From assembly GCF_001870465.1 (NCBI RefSeq), contig NZ_MDGK01000017.1, positions 1-64,000 on the forward strand: a stretch of DNA of 64,000 bases, read 5' to 3'. Positions 45,259 through 56,125 of the stretch are shown here, in pieces. The number at the start of each line of letters is the position of its first letter. Position 1 is the first letter of the stretch. Below the pieces are notes generated by a model. It was not told the origin of the DNA. It did no database searches and was given only the letters and a program-made list of their open reading frames with translations. Position numbers and translations under genes: made by a program. The DNA is from Pseudomonas extremorientalis. Lineage in GTDB: Bacteria; Pseudomonadota; Gammaproteobacteria; Pseudomonadales; Pseudomonadaceae.

Positions 45259-47178
45259 TTAAACCCGGAAGTGGCTGACCATCTGCTGCAACTGGCTGCC
45301 CAGCCGCGCCAGTTCCACACTGGACTTGGCCGTCTCGTCACTCGCCGTAGCGGTTTGCTCCGACACATCACGCACATTCACGATGCTACGGCTGATCTCT
45401 TCAGCCACGGCGCTTTGCTGCTCGGCGGCGGCGGCGATCTGCTGGTTCATCGACTGGATATTCGACACCGTACGGGTGATGTTTTCCAGCGACACTCCGG
45501 CCTTGCGGGTCAGCTCGACACTGCTGTCGGTGAGGCTGCGGCTGTTGTTCATCACGTTGGCCACTTGCTGGGTGCCGTTCTGCAAACCGGCGACCAGGCC
45601 TTCGATTTCTTCGGTGGATTTTTGCGTGCGCTGGGCCAGGCCACGTACTTCGTCGGCCACCACGGCAAACCCACGCCCGGCTTCACCGGCACGCGCCGCT
45701 TCGATCGCCGCGTTGAGGGCCAGCAGGTTGGTCTGTTCGGCCACGGCCTTGATCACGTCCATCACACTGCCGATTTTGTTGCTCTCTTGTTGCAGATGGG
45801 TCATGGCGTCGGTGGAGCGCGCGACTTCGGCGGCCAGGCGTTCGATCTGGGCGATGGCCTCGGCGACCACCTTGTCGCCGGCACGGGCTTGACCATCGGC
45901 GTCGGCAGCGGCGAGGGAGGCTTGTTCGGCGTTACGCGCGACTTCCTGCACGGTGGCGGTCATTTCGTGCATCGCCGTGGCAACCTGGTCGGTCTCGATT
46001 TTCTGGCTGTTCACGCCAGCGCTGGTCTGCTCGGTCACGGCCGACAGCTCTTCGGCGGCGCTGGCGATCTGGGTCACGCCGTCGCGGATGCCGCTGATCA
46101 ATTCGCGCAGGGTGGTGCCCATGCGCTGGATGCCTTGTTGCAGCACGCCCAGCTCATCGCGACGGGTAACCTGGATATTGTGGCTCAGGTCGCCGGAAGC
46201 GATACGTTCCACCACGGCCAGGGTTTCCTGGATCGGGCGAGTGATCTGGCGGGTGATAACCAGCGCGGCAATCACGCCGACCAGCAGGGCCAGCAAGGTG
46301 CTGATCAATTGCAGGCTGCGGGCCTGGGCGCTTTCGGCGTCGCGGCGGTTCAGCTGAATGTCGTACAGCTTGTCGCTGATGGTCACGATATCGGCGCCTT
46401 GGGTGGTCATTTCGGCCCGGGCGGTGACGATGTTGGCATTGGCTGCCTTGTAGTTCTGCACGGCAGTGCGGTAGGCGCCCAGAGCGGTTTCCAGCGAGGT
46501 CAGTGCGTTCTGTTGGCTGCTACCGAAAGCGGCGCTGAGGTCTTTCAAGCCGGCGATGGTTTTTTCAATCTGTGCGGCGGCACGGGCTTCGGTGTCCGGG
46601 TTGACGTTGCCGGTGTAACCGCGCACTTCGTAACGCGCCAATTGGAACTGCAGCTTGGCGTCGGCCACGGCCTGGAACTGGGCCAGGTGCTCCGCACTGT
46701 CAGGCATTTGCTTGACGCTGCTCTCCAGCGCATTGATCTGGGCGTTGGCGATGTCGGCTTTGTCGCCCATCACCTGGCGAGAGGCATTGCCGTTACGGTA
46801 GGCCTCGCGCATTTTGGTCAGCGACTGTTGGTAAGCGGTGATGATCGCTTTCTGCTCGTTGAGCAGTTTGAGGTTTTCCGGGCTCTTGAAGCTGTCGAGC
46901 AGTTTCTGTTGCTGGGCAGCAAAGGCATCCAGGTTGGTCTGTACGGTCTGGGCCACGGCCTCGTCGCCGTTGGCGAGCATGTATTGCAGGCGCACGATGC
47001 GCAGCTTGGTCAGGGACGCGTTGAGCTGGGTGATGTCGCTCATCCAGTTGCTGCGGTCGATCAGGCCGCCCAGGCTGGTCCAGCCGGTGAGGGCCAGGAT
47101 CGAGGTGAGGACCAGCACCAGGCCGAAGCCCAGGCCGAGTTTGAGGTTGACGCTGATGTTACCGAACCAGCTGTTCAT
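45259..47178 (-). CDS. Methyl-accepting chemotaxis protein, HBM-type
   Basis: A 639-aa chemoreceptor. It has a transmembrane segment near 12-33, a long helical periplasmic domain of about 250 residues like the helical bimodular (HBM) sensor of McpS, a second transmembrane segment near 290-312, a HAMP domain and a signalling domain with the conserved hairpin [23 protein letters not shown] receptors of this type sense TCA-cycle acids in P. putida. The ATG at 47178 has GGAG eight bases upstream. No che genes are adjacent. Confidence 0.9.
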   Translation of the reverse strand: MNSWFGNISVNLKLGLGFGLVLVLTSILALTGWTSLGGLIDRSNWMSDITQLNASLTKLRIVRLQYMLANGDEAVAQTVQTNLDAFAAQQQKLLDSFKSPENLKLLNEQKAIITAYQQSLTKMREAYRNGNASRQVMGDKADIANAQINALESSVKQMPDSAEHLAQFQAVADAKLQFQLARYEVRGYTGNVNPDTEARAAAQIEKTIAGLKDLSAAFGSSQQNALTSLETALGAYRTAVQNYKAANANIVTARAEMTTQGADIVTISDKLYDIQLNRRDAESAQARSLQLISTLLALLVGVIAALVITRQITRPIQETLAVVERIASGDLSHNIQVTRRDELGVLQQGIQRMGTTLRELISGIRDGVTQIASAAEELSAVTEQTSAGVNSQKIETDQVATAMHEMTATVQEVARNAEQASLAAADADGQARAGDKVVAEAIAQIERLAAEVARSTDAMTHLQQESNKIGSVMDVIKAVAEQTNLLALNAAIEAARAGEAGRGFAVVADEVRGLAQRTQKSTEEIEGLVAGLQNGTQQVANVMNNSRSLTDSSVELTRKAGVSLENITRTVSNIQSMNQQIAAAAEQQSAVAEEISRSIVNVRDVSEQTATASDETAKSSVELARLGSQLQQMVSHFRV

Positions 47179-47443
47179 CGAATGCTCCGCAAAAGTGATG
47201 TCTGTCTGCTGGGCGGTGTTGTTGTTTGAGCCAGCCAAGATGTGTAGGGCTGTATCGGCGGACGAGTTGGAATCTGAAACTTTTTATTCATGCATCAATG
47301 GGTAACCCCCGCCTGACCGACCAACGAAGCCCGCAGGCATGAGGCGCGGGGTTCATCGTGCATGCCGGTTTTATGCTAGTCTGCGGGCCCTTTTAGTTTT
47401 GGATGGCGCAGGAAACTGTGTCGCCCTACAGCGGAGCCTCTTC

Positions 47444-48061
47444 ATGTCCGAAGTTAATCTGTCCACCGACGAAACCCGCGTCAGCTACGGTATCGGCCGT
47501 CAGTTGGGCGACCAACTGCGCGACAACCCGCCACCGGGCGTAAGCCTGGATGCAATCCTCGCCGGCCTGACCGACGCTTTCGCCGGCAAGCCAAGCCGTG
47601 TTGACCAGGAGCAAATGGCTGCCAGCTTCAAGGTGATCCGCGAAATCATGCAGGCCGAAGCCGCTGCCAAGGCTGAAGCTGCGGCGGGTGCCGGCCTGGC
47701 GTTCCTGGCTGAAAACGCCAAGCGTGATGGCATCACTACCCTGGCTTCCGGTCTGCAATTCGAAGTGCTGACCGCCGGTGATGGCGCCAAGCCGACCCGT
47801 GAAGACCAAGTGCGTACTCACTACCACGGCACCCTGATCGACGGCACTGTGTTCGACAGTTCCTACGAGCGCGGCCAGCCTGCAGAATTCCCGGTGGGCG
47901 GCGTGATCGCCGGCTGGACCGAAGCCCTGCAACTGATGAATGCCGGCAGCAAATGGCGTCTATACGTGCCGAGCGAACTGGCTTACGGCGCTCAAGGCGT
48001 TGGCAGCATCCCGCCGCACAGCGTTCTGGTGTTCGACGTCGAGCTGCTCGACGTTCTGTAA
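47444..48061 (+). CDS. fklB: FKBP-type peptidyl-prolyl cis-trans isomerase
   Basis: A 205-aa FklB/FkpA-like protein with an N-terminal dimerisation domain (SYGIGRQLGDQL, Ala-rich helix) and a C-terminal FKBP domain (VRTHYHGTLIDGTVFDSSYE, PVGGVIAGWTEALQLMNAGS, IPPHSVLVFDVELLDV). No signal peptide, so it is cytoplasmic. The start at 47444 gives MSEVNLSTDE; upstream frame is non-coding. In P. aeruginosa fklB lies in the same neighbourhood as ispB and obg. Confidence 0.93.
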   Translation: MSEVNLSTDETRVSYGIGRQLGDQLRDNPPPGVSLDAILAGLTDAFAGKPSRVDQEQMAASFKVIREIMQAEAAAKAEAAAGAGLAFLAENAKRDGITTLASGLQFEVLTAGDGAKPTREDQVRTHYHGTLIDGTVFDSSYERGQPAEFPVGGVIAGWTEALQLMNAGSKWRLYVPSELAYGAQGVGSIPPHSVLVFDVELLDVL

Positions 48062-48076
48062 GGCCTGCTGATTACC

Positions 48077-48106
48077 TGTGGGAGCGAGCCTGCTCGTCCC
48101 CACAGT
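48077..48106. repeat. REP-like single hairpin after fklB
   Basis: TGTGGGAGCGAGCCTGCTCG followed by TCCCCACA makes a near-perfect palindrome that could also end the fklB transcript (GTTTT follows). Confidence 0.7.
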
Positions 48107-48121
48107 GTTTTGCGGTTGTGC

Positions 48122-48379
48122 TCATGGATGGAACTTGCCATTGAGCTCCGTGGCCGGGCGCAACGCTCGGGCATAGCAGAACAGAAACAGATTGCGCACC
48201 ACCTCCTTCAACACCCCAGGTTCACTGGAACTCAGGCCATTGACGTCCAGGTCGCCCTGATCCTGCAGTTCACTCAACGCTTCTTCTTCCAGTACCGCAC
48301 AGACTTCACCGGTTTCCCGATGCAGGATCCGCAGGTAAGGGTGTGGACGGTCCAGCCAGGCATCTATCAAATAAGTCAT
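48122..48379 (-). CDS. PA4570-family hypothetical protein
   Basis: An 85-aa soluble protein of unknown function (MTYLIDAWLDRPHPYLRILH, ETGEVCAVLEEEALSELQDQ) matching the conserved Pseudomonas PA4570 family. The ATG at 48379 has AAGGAG nine bases upstream; 48388 would have none. A Fur-box-like palindrome lies 27 bp upstream, in agreement with reports, as I recall them, that PA4570 is induced by iron starvation in P. aeruginosa. Confidence 0.82.
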   Translation of the reverse strand: MTYLIDAWLDRPHPYLRILHRETGEVCAVLEEEALSELQDQGDLDVNGLSSSEPGVLKEVVRNLFLFCYARALRPATELNGKFHP

Positions 48380-48405
48380 GGGTCGCATCTCCTTGATGGG
48401 GTTTC

Positions 48406-48424
48406 AATGAGAATAATTCTTATT
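48406..48424 (-). promoter_or_regulatory. Probable Fur box upstream of the PA4570-like gene
   Basis: AATGAGAATAATTCTTATT contains a 7-1-7 dyad (TGAGAAT-A-ATTCTTA) close to the Fur consensus TGATAAT-N-ATTATCA. Only this gene (minus strand) reads away from it at short range. Confidence 0.7.
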
Positions 48425-48541
48425 CGTAGAATAGCAAGTGCCTATTGGCGATTTCCGGGTTTTTCTGTGTGGATATTGCGAGAGGTCAACGCAGAGGGCG
48501 AAACGCCATCCCGCGGCGGGCGCGGGATGGATGCAGCGTGT

Positions 48542-48883
48542 TCAGACTTTACGCACGAACTCGGACTTGAGCTTCATCGGGCCGATGCCGTCGATCTTGC
48601 AGTCGATATCGTGGTCGCCGTCACACAGGCGGATGTTCTTGACCTTGGTACCGACCTTGACTACCAGGGAGGTGCCCTTGACCTTGAGGTCCTTGATCAC
48701 GGTGATGGTGTCGCCGTCCTGCAGGACGTTGCCTACAGAATCTTTCTTCACGGTTTCATCGCCGGTCGCTTCGGCCTCGCCAGTGGCGGACCACTCATGG
48801 GCGCATTCCGGGCAGATCAGCTGGGCGCCATCTTCGTAGGTGTATTCGGAATTGCATTTCGGGCAGGGTGGCAACGTGCTCAC
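48542..48883 (-). CDS. yjdM: YjdM/PhnA family zinc-ribbon protein
   Basis: A 113-aa protein with an N-terminal zinc ribbon ([20 protein letters not shown], then CAHEW) and a C-terminal PhnA beta domain ([40 protein letters not shown]). The E. coli homologue was once linked to phosphonate use, but the true role is not settled. Length is standard and there is no operon partner. Confidence 0.92.
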   Translation of the reverse strand: MSTLPPCPKCNSEYTYEDGAQLICPECAHEWSATGEAEATGDETVKKDSVGNVLQDGDTITVIKDLKVKGTSLVVKVGTKVKNIRLCDGDHDIDCKIDGIGPMKLKSEFVRKV

Positions 48884-48965
48884 TAAAGCTCCTTGAAAGT
48901 CAGGATGGCTAAAAGTCGCACATTATATAGGGATTTGTGGTCTTACAGGTTGTATGAAATCTAAA

Positions 48966-48987
48966 TGTGGGAGGAGCGCCTCCCACA
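48966..48987. repeat. Minimal REP hairpin
   Basis: TGTGGGAGGAGCGCCTCCCACA is a perfect 22-bp palindrome downstream of ispB, a single REP-like element that may also end transcription. Confidence 0.75.
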
Positions 48988-48997
48988 TGGGCCCGCG

Positions 48998-49966
48998 TCA
49001 ATGGGTACGGGCGACCGCAAACTCACTCAGTTCAACCAGGGCATCCCGGTATTCGCTGGCTGGCAGGGCTTCCAGGCACTGGATGGCTCGGGCCACGAAA
49101 TCACGCGCCAGCTGCGCGGTGTAGTCCAGGGAACCCGATGCTTCGACAGCGGCGCGGATGGCTTCCAGATCTTCGATCCCGCCTTTCTGGATCGCCTTGC
49201 GCACCAGGGCGGCCTGTTCCGGCGTGCCTTCGCGCATGGTGTAGATCAGTGGCAGGGTCGGCTTGCCCTCGGCCAGGTCATCACCGACGTTCTTGCCCAG
49301 GGTTTCGGCGTCGCCACGGTAGTCGAGCAGGTCGTCCACCAATTGGAACGCCACGCCCAGGTGATCGCCAAAGGTGCGCAGCGCTTCGGCCTGTTCGGCG
49401 GTGGCGTTGCACAAGGCTGCGGCGCTGTGGGTGGAGGCTTCGAAGAGCATCGCGGTCTTGCCGCGAATCACTTCCATGTAGGTTTCTTCGGTGGTGCTGG
49501 CGTCGCGGACCTTCGACAGTTGCAATACTTCGCCTTCGGCGATGATGCGTGTGGCCTGTGAAAGAATCTTCATCACCGGCATCGAGCCGAGTTCAACCAT
49601 CATTTCGAACGAGCGCGAGTACAGGAAGTCGCCCACCAATACGCTGGGGGCGTTGCCCCACATGGCATTGGCGGTCTCACGGCCACGGCGCATGCCGGAC
49701 ATGTCGACCACGTCGTCATGCAGCAGGGTGGCGGTGTGCAGGAACTCGATGGTGGCTGCCAGCAGGCGCAGGTCATCGCCTTCACGGCCCAGGGCCTTGC
49801 CACACAGCAACACTAATAAAGGACGCAGGCGCTTACCGCCCGCCGACGTAATATAGTCGCCAATTTTGGAGACCAGCGGCACTTTAGAAGTCAGCTGCTT
49901 CTTGATGATGCCGTCGACGGCGCTAAAATCGTCCGCGACCGCGCGGTAGAAAGCTTGGGGTTGCAT
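48998..49966 (-). CDS. ispB: Octaprenyl/nonaprenyl diphosphate synthase
   Basis: IspB makes the long polyprenyl tail of ubiquinone from farnesyl diphosphate and isopentenyl diphosphate. The 322-aa protein has both aspartate-rich motifs: [15 protein letters not shown] and [11 protein letters not shown]. It is divergent from rplU across a 239-bp gap, the usual gammaproteobacterial arrangement. Confidence 0.95.
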   Translation of the reverse strand: MQPQAFYRAVADDFSAVDGIIKKQLTSKVPLVSKIGDYITSAGGKRLRPLLVLLCGKALGREGDDLRLLAATIEFLHTATLLHDDVVDMSGMRRGRETANAMWGNAPSVLVGDFLYSRSFEMMVELGSMPVMKILSQATRIIAEGEVLQLSKVRDASTTEETYMEVIRGKTAMLFEASTHSAAALCNATAEQAEALRTFGDHLGVAFQLVDDLLDYRGDAETLGKNVGDDLAEGKPTLPLIYTMREGTPEQAALVRKAIQKGGIEDLEAIRAAVEASGSLDYTAQLARDFVARAIQCLEALPASEYRDALVELSEFAVARTH

Positions 49967-50045
49967 CAGCGACAGTCGCTCCAGAAGGGTTGCGCGGCAT
50001 GCTAGGACCCAGGCCCCCGGGTGTCAAGGCGCGATGGACGGCCAC

Positions 50046-50074
50046 TTGCAACACCCCTTTACCTTGCGTACAAT
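50046..50074 (+). promoter_or_regulatory. Sigma-70 promoter of rplU-rpmA
   Basis: TTGCAA (50046-50051) and TACAAT (50069-50074) are spaced by exactly 17 bp. The predicted start near 50081 leaves a leader of about 125 nt before rplU, long enough to hold a regulatory structure. Confidence 0.7.
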
Positions 50075-50205
50075 CGCGCACCCTGAACTTCCTGGGCAGC
50101 ACCTGCCTTACGCAATTGCATTCGGGACGTCCATCCCATGCAGCCATGCCAGCCAATACCTCTTCTTATAAAGCGCTGGGTGAGCAGGATTATCGGAGAA
50201 ATACC

Positions 50206-50520
50206 ATGTCGTACGCAGTAATTGTTACTGGTGGCAAGCAATACAAAGTCGCCCCAGGTGAATACCTGAAGATCGAAAAACTGGAAGTCGCTACCGGCGA
50301 ATCCGTTACTTTTGATCGCGTTCTGTTGGTCGCCAATGGCGATGACGTGAACATCGGCGCTCCAGTTGTTGCTGGCGCTACCGTTGTGGCTGAAGTGATC
50401 TCCCAAGGTCGTCACGATAAAGTCCGCATCATCAAGTTCCGTCGTCGTAAGCACCACATGAAGCGTATGGGCCACCGCCAGTGGTACACCGAGATCAAAA
50501 TCACCGGTATTCAGGCTTAA
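50206..50520 (+). CDS. rplU: 50S ribosomal protein L21
   Basis: A 104-aa ribosomal protein ([40 protein letters not shown]) binding 23S rRNA in the large subunit. The ATG at 50206 gives the standard start, with GGAGA ten bases upstream. First gene of rplU-rpmA. Confidence 0.99.
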   Translation: MSYAVIVTGGKQYKVAPGEYLKIEKLEVATGESVTFDRVLLVANGDDVNIGAPVVAGATVVAEVISQGRHDKVRIIKFRRRKHHMKRMGHRQWYTEIKITGIQA

Positions 50521-50554
50521 TTTCAGCCTAATTCCTCACTAGGAGAATTGACTC

Positions 50555-50812
50555 ATGGCACACAAAAAAGCTGGTGGTAGTACCCGTAACGGTCGCGACT
50601 CAGAAGCCAAACGCCTTGGCGTTAAGATGTATGGCGGCCAGAAAATCATTCCGGGCAACATCATCGTGCGTCAGCGCGGCACCCAATTCCACGCCGGTTA
50701 CGGTGTAGGCATGGGTAAAGATCACACCCTCTTCGCGAAAATCGAAGGCGTGATCAAGTTTGAAGTAAAAGGCGCGTTCAACCGCCGTTACGTGAGCGTT
50801 GTCGCAGCTTAA
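50555..50812 (+). CDS. rpmA: 50S ribosomal protein L27
   Basis: An 85-aa ribosomal protein ([36 protein letters not shown]), located near the peptidyl transferase centre. The start directly gives AHKK, so the N-terminal extension cleaved in Firmicutes is absent. It has AGGAG upstream and a strong terminator behind. Confidence 0.99.
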   Translation: MAHKKAGGSTRNGRDSEAKRLGVKMYGGQKIIPGNIIVRQRGTQFHAGYGVGMGKDHTLFAKIEGVIKFEVKGAFNRRYVSVVAA

Positions 50813-50827
50813 TTGCGAGATCGCTGG

Positions 50828-50856
50828 AAAAGCCCTGTCTTGCGACGGGGCTTTTT
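50828..50856 (+). terminator. Terminator after rplU-rpmA
   Basis: A 12-bp stem (AAAAGCCCTGTC with GACGGGGCTTTT, one G-T pair) and a short loop followed by TTTTC. Confidence 0.88.
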
Positions 50857-50975
50857 CGTTTGTGGGGTGAGTCTCTTGCAAAGCTGTTTGTAATGGGCTC
50901 AAGCGCTGGTTTTGCGGTCGCTGGTTGAGGTCGCTGCGCTCATTTTTGCAAGAGTCTTATGTCTTGGTTTCTTAA

Positions 50976-52229
<1,254 letters not shown>

Positions 52230-52248
52230 GTCGTTGCGATAAACTTGA

Positions 52249-52275
52249 ACGCCGCTCCTTATAGAGCGGCGTTTT
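52249..52275 (+). terminator. Terminator after obgE
   Basis: ACGCCGCTC and GAGCGGCGTT flank a 6-nt loop, followed by TTTAG. Confidence 0.85.
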
Positions 52276-52340
52276 AGTATCCGGGTTTAACGTTATGGGC
52301 CGCGCTGGGTCGCGCAGCCCTCAATCTAAGGTTGAAGATG

Positions 52341-53459
52341 ATGCGGAGCAAAGTGACAGGTGCGCAGCGCTGGGTCGTAAAGATCGGCAGTGCGTTGCTG
52401 ACGGCGGATGGCAAGGGGCTGGATCGCGCGGCCATGAGCGTCTGGGTCGAGCAGATGGTGGCCTTGCATGAGGCCGGCGTAGAGTTGGTGCTGGTGTCGT
52501 CCGGGGCGGTTGCCGCCGGGATGAGTCGCCTCGGCTGGACCGCGCGACCCAGCGCGATGCACGAACTGCAAGCCGCCGCCGCCATCGGCCAGATGGGCCT
52601 GGTGCAAGCCTGGGAATCCAGCTTTGCCGAGCACGGTCGCCATACGGCGCAGATCCTGCTGACCCACGACGACCTGTCCGACCGCAAGCGCTACCTCAAT
52701 GCCCGCAGCACCCTGCGCGCGCTGGTGGAGCTCAAGGTCATCCCGGTGATCAACGAGAACGACACGGTGGTCACCGACGAAATCCGCTTCGGCGACAACG
52801 ACACCCTGGCCGCCCTGGTGGCCAACCTGGTGGAAGCCGACCTGTTGGTGATCCTCACCGACCGCGACGGCATGTTCGACGCCGACCCGCGTAACAACCC
52901 TGACGCCCAGTTGATCTACGAAGCCCGTGCCGATGACCCGGCGCTGGACGCCGTGGCCGGCAGCGTTGGCGGCGCCCTGGGCCGCGGCGGCATGCAGACC
53001 AAGCTGCGGGCTGCACGCCTGGCGGCACGTTCCGGTGCGCACACCATCATCGTCGGTGGGCGCATCGAACGTGTGCTGGATCGCCTCAAGGCCGGTGAGC
53101 GCATCGGGACGCTGCTGTCGCCGGAACGCGGCATGCTCGCGGCGCGCAAACAGTGGCTGGCCGGTCATCTGCAAACCCGTGGCACCCTGGTGCTGGACGA
53201 TGGCGCCGTGTCGGCGCTGTCCCAAGGCAACAAGAGCCTGCTGCCGGTGGGCGTCAAGTTGGTGCAGGGCAGCTTCCGCCGTGGCGAGATGGTGGTGTGC
53301 GTGGCGCCGGACGGTCGCGAGATCGCCCGGGGCCTGGCCAACTACAGCGCGCTGGAAGCCCAGAAAATTATTGGACAATCCTCCGATGCGATTGTCGGAC
53401 TCTTGGGTTACATGGCCGAACCGGAACTGGTTCACCGCGATAACCTGATCCTGGTCTAA
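52341..53459 (+). CDS. proB: Glutamate 5-kinase
   Basis: ProB phosphorylates glutamate in the first step of proline synthesis. The 372-aa protein has an amino acid kinase domain ([48 protein letters not shown]) and a C-terminal PUA domain. The start at 52341 ([13 protein letters not shown]) gives the length known for P. aeruginosa ProB; the adjacent ATG at 52338 is also possible. Confidence 0.96.
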   Translation: MRSKVTGAQRWVVKIGSALLTADGKGLDRAAMSVWVEQMVALHEAGVELVLVSSGAVAAGMSRLGWTARPSAMHELQAAAAIGQMGLVQAWESSFAEHGRHTAQILLTHDDLSDRKRYLNARSTLRALVELKVIPVINENDTVVTDEIRFGDNDTLAALVANLVEADLLVILTDRDGMFDADPRNNPDAQLIYEARADDPALDAVAGSVGGALGRGGMQTKLRAARLAARSGAHTIIVGGRIERVLDRLKAGERIGTLLSPERGMLAARKQWLAGHLQTRGTLVLDDGAVSALSQGNKSLLPVGVKLVQGSFRRGEMVVCVAPDGREIARGLANYSALEAQKIIGQSSDAIVGLLGYMAEPELVHRDNLILV

Positions 53460-53474
53460 CCAAAGGAATACACC

Positions 53475-53939
53475 ATGCGTGTCATGAAGGGATTGCTCGG
53501 CCTGCTGCTGGCCATGCCGTTGCTGGCCTCGGCCGAGGAAATCGGCCAAGTGTCGACGGTGTTCAAGTTTGTCGGGCCCAACGACCGGATCGTCGTCGAA
53601 GCCTTTGACGACCCCAAGGTCGACGGTGTGACTTGCTACCTGTCCCGTGCCAAGACCGGCGGCGTGAAAGGCGGCCTGGGCCTGGCCGAAGATCGCGCCG
53701 AAGCCTCGATTGCCTGCCGCCAGGTAGGGCCGATCCGCTTCAAGGGCGAACTCAAGGACGGCGACGAAGTGTTCAAGGAGCGCACCTCGCTGGTGTTCAA
53801 GACCATGCAGGTGGTGCGCTTCCTCGACAAGAAGCGCAACACTCTGGTGTACCTGGTCTACAGCGACCGCCTGATCGAAGGCAGCCCGCAGAACGCCGTG
53901 ACGGCGATTCCGATTTTGCCCTGGCCGACCGCTCAGTAA
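53475..53939 (+). CDS. creA: CreA family protein
   Basis: A 154-aa exported protein with a signal peptide ([20 protein letters not shown]) and the CreA domain ([40 protein letters not shown]). Two cysteines in the mature part (TCYLS, IACRQ) may form a disulfide. Function is unknown; it lies 15 bp after proB and may be co-transcribed. Confidence 0.9.
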   Translation: MRVMKGLLGLLLAMPLLASAEEIGQVSTVFKFVGPNDRIVVEAFDDPKVDGVTCYLSRAKTGGVKGGLGLAEDRAEASIACRQVGPIRFKGELKDGDEVFKERTSLVFKTMQVVRFLDKKRNTLVYLVYSDRLIEGSPQNAVTAIPILPWPTAQ

Positions 53940-54040
53940 CCTGCAGGCGAGTTTTGCAATCGGCGTCTATGATTGCAGGCTTGCGGGCTGTAATCTCGAA
54001 GTGCCGCAATGTGAAGAACATGGGATATCTGGAGTTCGTC

Positions 54041-54523
54041 ATGAGTGCTTTCCACGACCTGAAACTCAAAGCTTTGGACGGACAAGAGCTGCCGCTGGCG
54101 CCCTTCAAGGGGCAAGTGGTGCTGGTGGTCAACGTGGCCTCCAAATGTGGCTTGACCCCGCAATATGCGGCACTGGAAAACCTCTACCAGCAATACAAGG
54201 ACCAGGGGTTTACCGTGCTTGGCCTGCCGTGCAATCAATTTGCTGGCCAGGAGCCAGGGACAGAAGAAGAGATCCAGGAGTTCTGCAGCCTGAACTACGG
54301 GGTGACCTTCCCGTTGGGCAGCAAACTTGAGGTCAACGGTCCTGACCGTCACCAGTTGTACCGCCTGCTGGCGGGCGAGGGCGCTGAGTTTCCTGGGGAT
54401 ATCACCTGGAACTTCGAAAAATTCCTGCTGGGCAAGGATGGGCGAGTGCTCGCGCGCTTCTCCCCACGCACTGCACCGGATGACCCGACAATTGTCCAGG
54501 CCATCGAAAAAGCCCTCAGCTAA
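54041..54523 (+). CDS. Glutathione peroxidase family protein
   Basis: A 160-aa thiol peroxidase. C36 in VNVASKCGLTPQY takes the place of selenocysteine; the partner motifs LPCNQFAGQEPGT and ITWNFEKFL supply the Gln and Trp of the active site. Bacterial members of this kind usually use thioredoxin rather than glutathione. The ATG at 54041 has CTGGAG upstream. Confidence 0.93.
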   Translation: MSAFHDLKLKALDGQELPLAPFKGQVVLVVNVASKCGLTPQYAALENLYQQYKDQGFTVLGLPCNQFAGQEPGTEEEIQEFCSLNYGVTFPLGSKLEVNGPDRHQLYRLLAGEGAEFPGDITWNFEKFLLGKDGRVLARFSPRTAPDDPTIVQAIEKALS

Positions 54524-54543
54524 GCGCTGCAGTTGTAATGAGC

Positions 54544-54584
54544 GGGCTTGTCCCGCGCTGGGCTGCGAAGCAGCCCCGACCGGC
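54544..54584. repeat. REP-like hairpins of a third type after the peroxidase gene
   Basis: GAGCGGGCTTGTCCCGC is followed by GGGCTGCG-AAGCAGCCC. The second hairpin is the same as the one inside the 45114 repeat. Confidence 0.65.
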
Positions 54585-54687
54585 CATCACTTTTACCCCT
54601 TAATCACCCAGATCAATAGTGCTACCCAGCATGTCGCACTCCCCATATTATCCACATCATAAATACCGTCTTCCGTGGAGTGCCCCC

Positions 54688-55791
54688 ATGCCTGTCCAAG
54701 CCTTGTTCAAACCGTTCCAGCTCGGCGCATTGCGACTGTCGACCCGCGTCGTCATGGCGCCGATGACCCGCTCGTTCTCGCCGGGTGGCGTGCCCAACTC
54801 CAAAGTGATTGAGTACTACCGCCGCCGCGCCGCTGCCGGTGTGGGGCTGATCATCACCGAAGGCACCGTGGTCGGCCACCAGGCCTCCAACGGTTACCCC
54901 AATGTCCCGCACTTCTACGGTGAAGCCGCCCTGGCCGGCTGGAAGAAAGTGGTCGACGCGGTACACGCCGAAGGCGGCAAGATCGTCCCGCAACTGTGGC
55001 ATGTAGGCAGCGTGCGCCGTATCGGCACTGAACCTGACGCCAGCGTACCGGCCTACGGCCCGATGGAGAAGCTCAAGGATGGCAACGTGGTCGTGCATGG
55101 CATGACCCAGCAAGACATCAAGGACGTGATCAACGCCTTCGCCCAAGCCGCCAAGGATGCCCAGAGCATCGGCATGGACGGCGTTGAGATCCACGGTGCC
55201 CACGGCTATCTGGTCGATCAGTTCTTCTGGGAAGGCAGCAACCAGCGCACCGACGAATACGGTGGCAGCCTGGCCAACCGCTCGCGCTTTGCCATCGAGC
55301 TAATCCAGGCTACCCGTGCTGCCGTCGGCCCGGAATTTCCGATCATCTTCCGTTTCTCCCAATGGAAGCAGCAGGACTACACCGCGCGTCTGGTGCAAAC
55401 TCCCGAGGCGCTGGGCGAGTTTCTCAAGCCGTTGTCTGATGCGGGCGTAGACATTTTCCACTGCTCCACTCGGCGTTTCTGGGAGCCGGAATTCGAAGGG
55501 TCCGACCTCAACCTGGCCGGCTGGACCCGCCAGCTCACCGGCAAGCCGACCATCACCGTGGGCAGCGTGGGCCTGGATGGTGAGTTCCTTCAGTTCATGG
55601 TCAACACCGACAAAGTCGCGCAACCGGCCAGCCTGGAGAAGCTGCTGGAGCGCTTGAACAACGACGAGTTTGACCTGGTCGCCGTGGGCCGTGCCCTGTT
55701 GGTGGACCCGGATTGGGCGTTGAAGGTGCGCGAAGGTCGCGAGGGCGACATCCTGCCGTTCAGTCGTGAGGCGTTGATGACGCTGGTGTGA
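54688..55791 (+). CDS. Old yellow enzyme family NADH:flavin oxidoreductase
   Basis: A 367-aa FMN-dependent ene-reductase (ALFKPFQLGALRLSTRVVMA, PMTRSFSPGG). Family residues are visible in VEIHGAHGYLVDQFFWEGSN and the phosphate-binding end VAVGRALLVDPDWALKVREG. Such enzymes reduce activated C=C bonds; the natural substrate is unknown. The ATG at 54688 has GGAG eight bases upstream, better than the in-frame 54619. Confidence 0.92.
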   Translation: MPVQALFKPFQLGALRLSTRVVMAPMTRSFSPGGVPNSKVIEYYRRRAAAGVGLIITEGTVVGHQASNGYPNVPHFYGEAALAGWKKVVDAVHAEGGKIVPQLWHVGSVRRIGTEPDASVPAYGPMEKLKDGNVVVHGMTQQDIKDVINAFAQAAKDAQSIGMDGVEIHGAHGYLVDQFFWEGSNQRTDEYGGSLANRSRFAIELIQATRAAVGPEFPIIFRFSQWKQQDYTARLVQTPEALGEFLKPLSDAGVDIFHCSTRRFWEPEFEGSDLNLAGWTRQLTGKPTITVGSVGLDGEFLQFMVNTDKVAQPASLEKLLERLNNDEFDLVAVGRALLVDPDWALKVREGREGDILPFSREALMTLV

Positions 55792-55798
55792 GTGGCTG

Positions 55799-55826
55799 GG
55801 CTCCCTGTGATTACACAGGGAGCTTT
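55799..55826 (+). terminator. Terminator after the old yellow enzyme gene
   Basis: GCTCCCTGTG-ATTA-CACAGGGAGC is a perfect 10-bp stem, followed by TTTAT. It may serve both convergent genes. Confidence 0.8.
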
Positions 55827-55839
55827 ATGCCGTCGGGCG

Positions 55840-56019
55840 TTAGTACTGCGGCCCCTTGTACAGTTCTTTTGTGTGATCGGTTTTGTTCAGGTCTTTATGC
55901 CCCGGTTGGCCGTAGACAGGAGGTTCTGCCCGAGATTTATCCATCCATTGTTGCTGGCGCGCCCATTCGGCGTTTGGCATGTTGACGCCATTACGTACAC
56001 CCATTCCGTAAGCTGACAT
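55840..56019 (-). CDS. Small hypothetical protein
   Basis: A 59-aa hydrophilic protein (MSAYGMGVRNGVNMPNAEWA, KDLNKTDHTKELYKGPQY) of unknown function. A clear GGAGG ribosome site lies eight bases before the ATG at 56019, and the codons look real. No domain is recognised. Confidence 0.65.
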   Translation of the reverse strand: MSAYGMGVRNGVNMPNAEWARQQQWMDKSRAEPPVYGQPGHKDLNKTDHTKELYKGPQY

Positions 56020-56125
56020 GTACCTTACCTCCATTATTGAAAGCCCTGCTCAGATAGCAGGTATCAATAATTGGTATGCAGCATTAAGCAGTTCCTGATT
56101 TAAATATCAGGAAAGACATATTGAT

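Noticed and set aside
45271..47229. 652-codon frame opposite the chemoreceptor gene
   Set aside because: It mirrors the codon structure of a clear MCP gene; high-GC third positions keep the antisense frame open. No domain and Gly/Val/His-rich composition.
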